Origin: Coriaria nepalensis
Taxonomy: Eukaryota > Streptophyta > Magnoliopsida > Cucurbitales > Coriariaceae
Assembly (NCBI GenBank): GCA_027186245.1
Contig: CP114483.1
Location: 12,792,220 to 12,856,219, forward strand
Reading direction: 5' to 3'
Length of the DNA stretch: 64,000 bases
In this document: positions 63,799-64,000 of the stretch, piece after piece
How positions within the stretch are numbered: the stretch's first letter is position 1
How the letters are laid out: every line of letters starts with the position of its first letter
The notes under the pieces: model-generated
What the model was told of the DNA's origin: nothing
The model's database searches: none
The model's input: the letters and a program-made list of their open reading frames with translations, nothing else
Translations under genes and position numbers: made by a program

Positions 63799-64000
63799 AT
63801 TGTTTGATAGCACATCGAACCAATTATATGTCTGCATTTAAAACACTACTTTCATGCATAACTTGCAAATGATCTATTGAAGAAAACTATGCATTTTTTT
63901 AGCCTTAAAGTCGTATTATTGCATCTCTTTTGGTCATTAAATCATTCAAAATCACTTTGTACGAAATTCGCAGTTTAAACATGACTTTCGTGCATAACTT
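63799..64000 (+). repeat. Partial last monomer (202 bp), cut by the window end
   Basis: Sub-repeat A and the first part of B, with GATAGC, GCATCTC near 63922 and CTTTGTACG near 63957. It is the counterpart of monomer 44904. The array clearly continues past the window. Confidence 0.93.

Larger units (their letters stand above)
1..64000 (+). repeat. ~420-bp satellite DNA array, 152 full monomers plus one partial, head to tail
   Basis: The same unit recurs without interruption from the first base to the last, always in the same orientation. I set the monomer start at the ATTGTTTG (or ATTATTTG, ACTGTTTG, CTTGTTTG) that follows GTCATTAA. Starts run 1, 420, 839, 1259, 1678 ... 63379, 63799. Lengths are 420 bp (111 copies), 419 bp (40) and 418 bp (1). 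GC is about 32%. An EcoRI site (GAATTC) lies once in nearly every monomer, so a 420-bp digestion ladder is expected; it is lost in the monomers at 4196 and 8392 (GAGTTC). Neither array edge is inside the window, so the real array is longer. Such arrays are normally constitutive heterochromatin. Whether this one is centromeric, pericentromeric or subtelomeric cannot be read from the sequence. Confidence 0.98.

Noticed and set aside
1..64000. CRISPR-like array
   Set aside because: The period is ~420 bp with no short direct repeat separated by unique spacers; all of the unit is repeated.
1..64000. Tandem 5S rRNA, tRNA or snRNA genes
   Set aside because: The sub-repeats are 136-142 bp, but I see no 5S-like internal promoter boxes, no tRNA A/B boxes in a foldable context and no snRNA Sm site; the sequence is AT-rich throughout.
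1..64000. Transposable element, LTR or other insertion inside the array
   Set aside because: Monomer starts stay in register (418-420 bp) from end to end, leaving no room for inserted sequence, and no monomer is inverted.
1..64000. Assignment to a beetle satellite because the sub-repeat is ~142 bp, as reported for Tenebrio
   Set aside because: Unit length alone is weak evidence; I cannot confirm sequence similarity, and the CpG-transition pattern would fit a strongly methylated genome at least as well.
1..64000. Bacterial or plasmid origin with iterons
   Set aside because: No coding sequence in 64 kb and a 420-bp unit repeated 152 times are incompatible with a bacterial replicon; iterons are far shorter.

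Overview
The whole 64,000-base window is one unbroken, head-to-tail satellite DNA array. I see no gene, RNA gene, transposon, inverted segment or unique spacer in it. The unit is about 420 bp and about 32% GC (136 G+C in 419 bases of the first copy, counted by hand). The window holds 152 complete monomers plus a 202-bp partial one, all in the same orientation. By my register, 111 monomers are 420 bp, 40 are 419 bp and one is 418 bp, which adds up exactly to the last monomer start at 63799. Arrays like this are typical of eukaryotic heterochromatin (centromeric, pericentromeric, subtelomeric or B-chromosome DNA), and the perfect phase over 64 kb suggests a long-read assembly. I do not recognise the family and cannot name the species.

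Each monomer is an old trimer of related sub-repeats of about 140 bp (A, B and C; 142, 136 and 141 bp in the first copy). They share a CGAACGAATT-like motif near the start, CATAACTT in the middle, a T-rich GCATT...TTTAG.CTTAAA box, and a GTCATTAA or GTCATGAA end. The sub-repeats have diverged strongly from one another, while whole monomers usually differ by only a few percent. The trimer therefore formed first, and the 420-bp unit was later amplified and homogenised.

Above the monomer there is a patchwork of higher-order repeats (HORs). From left to right: a near-perfect 4,196-bp (10-monomer) tandem duplication at about 1.4-9.8 kb; a scrambled partial third copy and mixed monomers to about 17 kb; a two-monomer alternation at 17.2-18.9 kb; mixed blocks to 25.6 kb; four tandem copies of a 4-monomer (1,679-bp) unit at 25.6-32.3 kb; two copies of a 9-monomer (3,776-bp) unit at 34.8-42.4 kb; a perfect 3-monomer (1,260-bp) duplication at 41.6-44.2 kb; a block at 45.7-47.8 kb that repeats 32.7-34.8 kb; a second 3-monomer amplification at 49.6-52.5 kb; and another 9-monomer unit starting at 57.5 kb and restarting at 61.3 kb. 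Marker variants change along the window, so the left third and the right half belong to different subfamilies.

Three 75-codon open frames exist only because single-base changes remove a stop codon in three monomers. I do not regard them as genes. The points most worth following up are the HOR mosaic, the conserved 10-bp palindrome TTCGTACGAA in every B sub-repeat (which resembles the 5' half of a CENP-B box), and the many monomer variants that are C-to-T or G-to-A changes at CpG, which suggest cytosine methylation.
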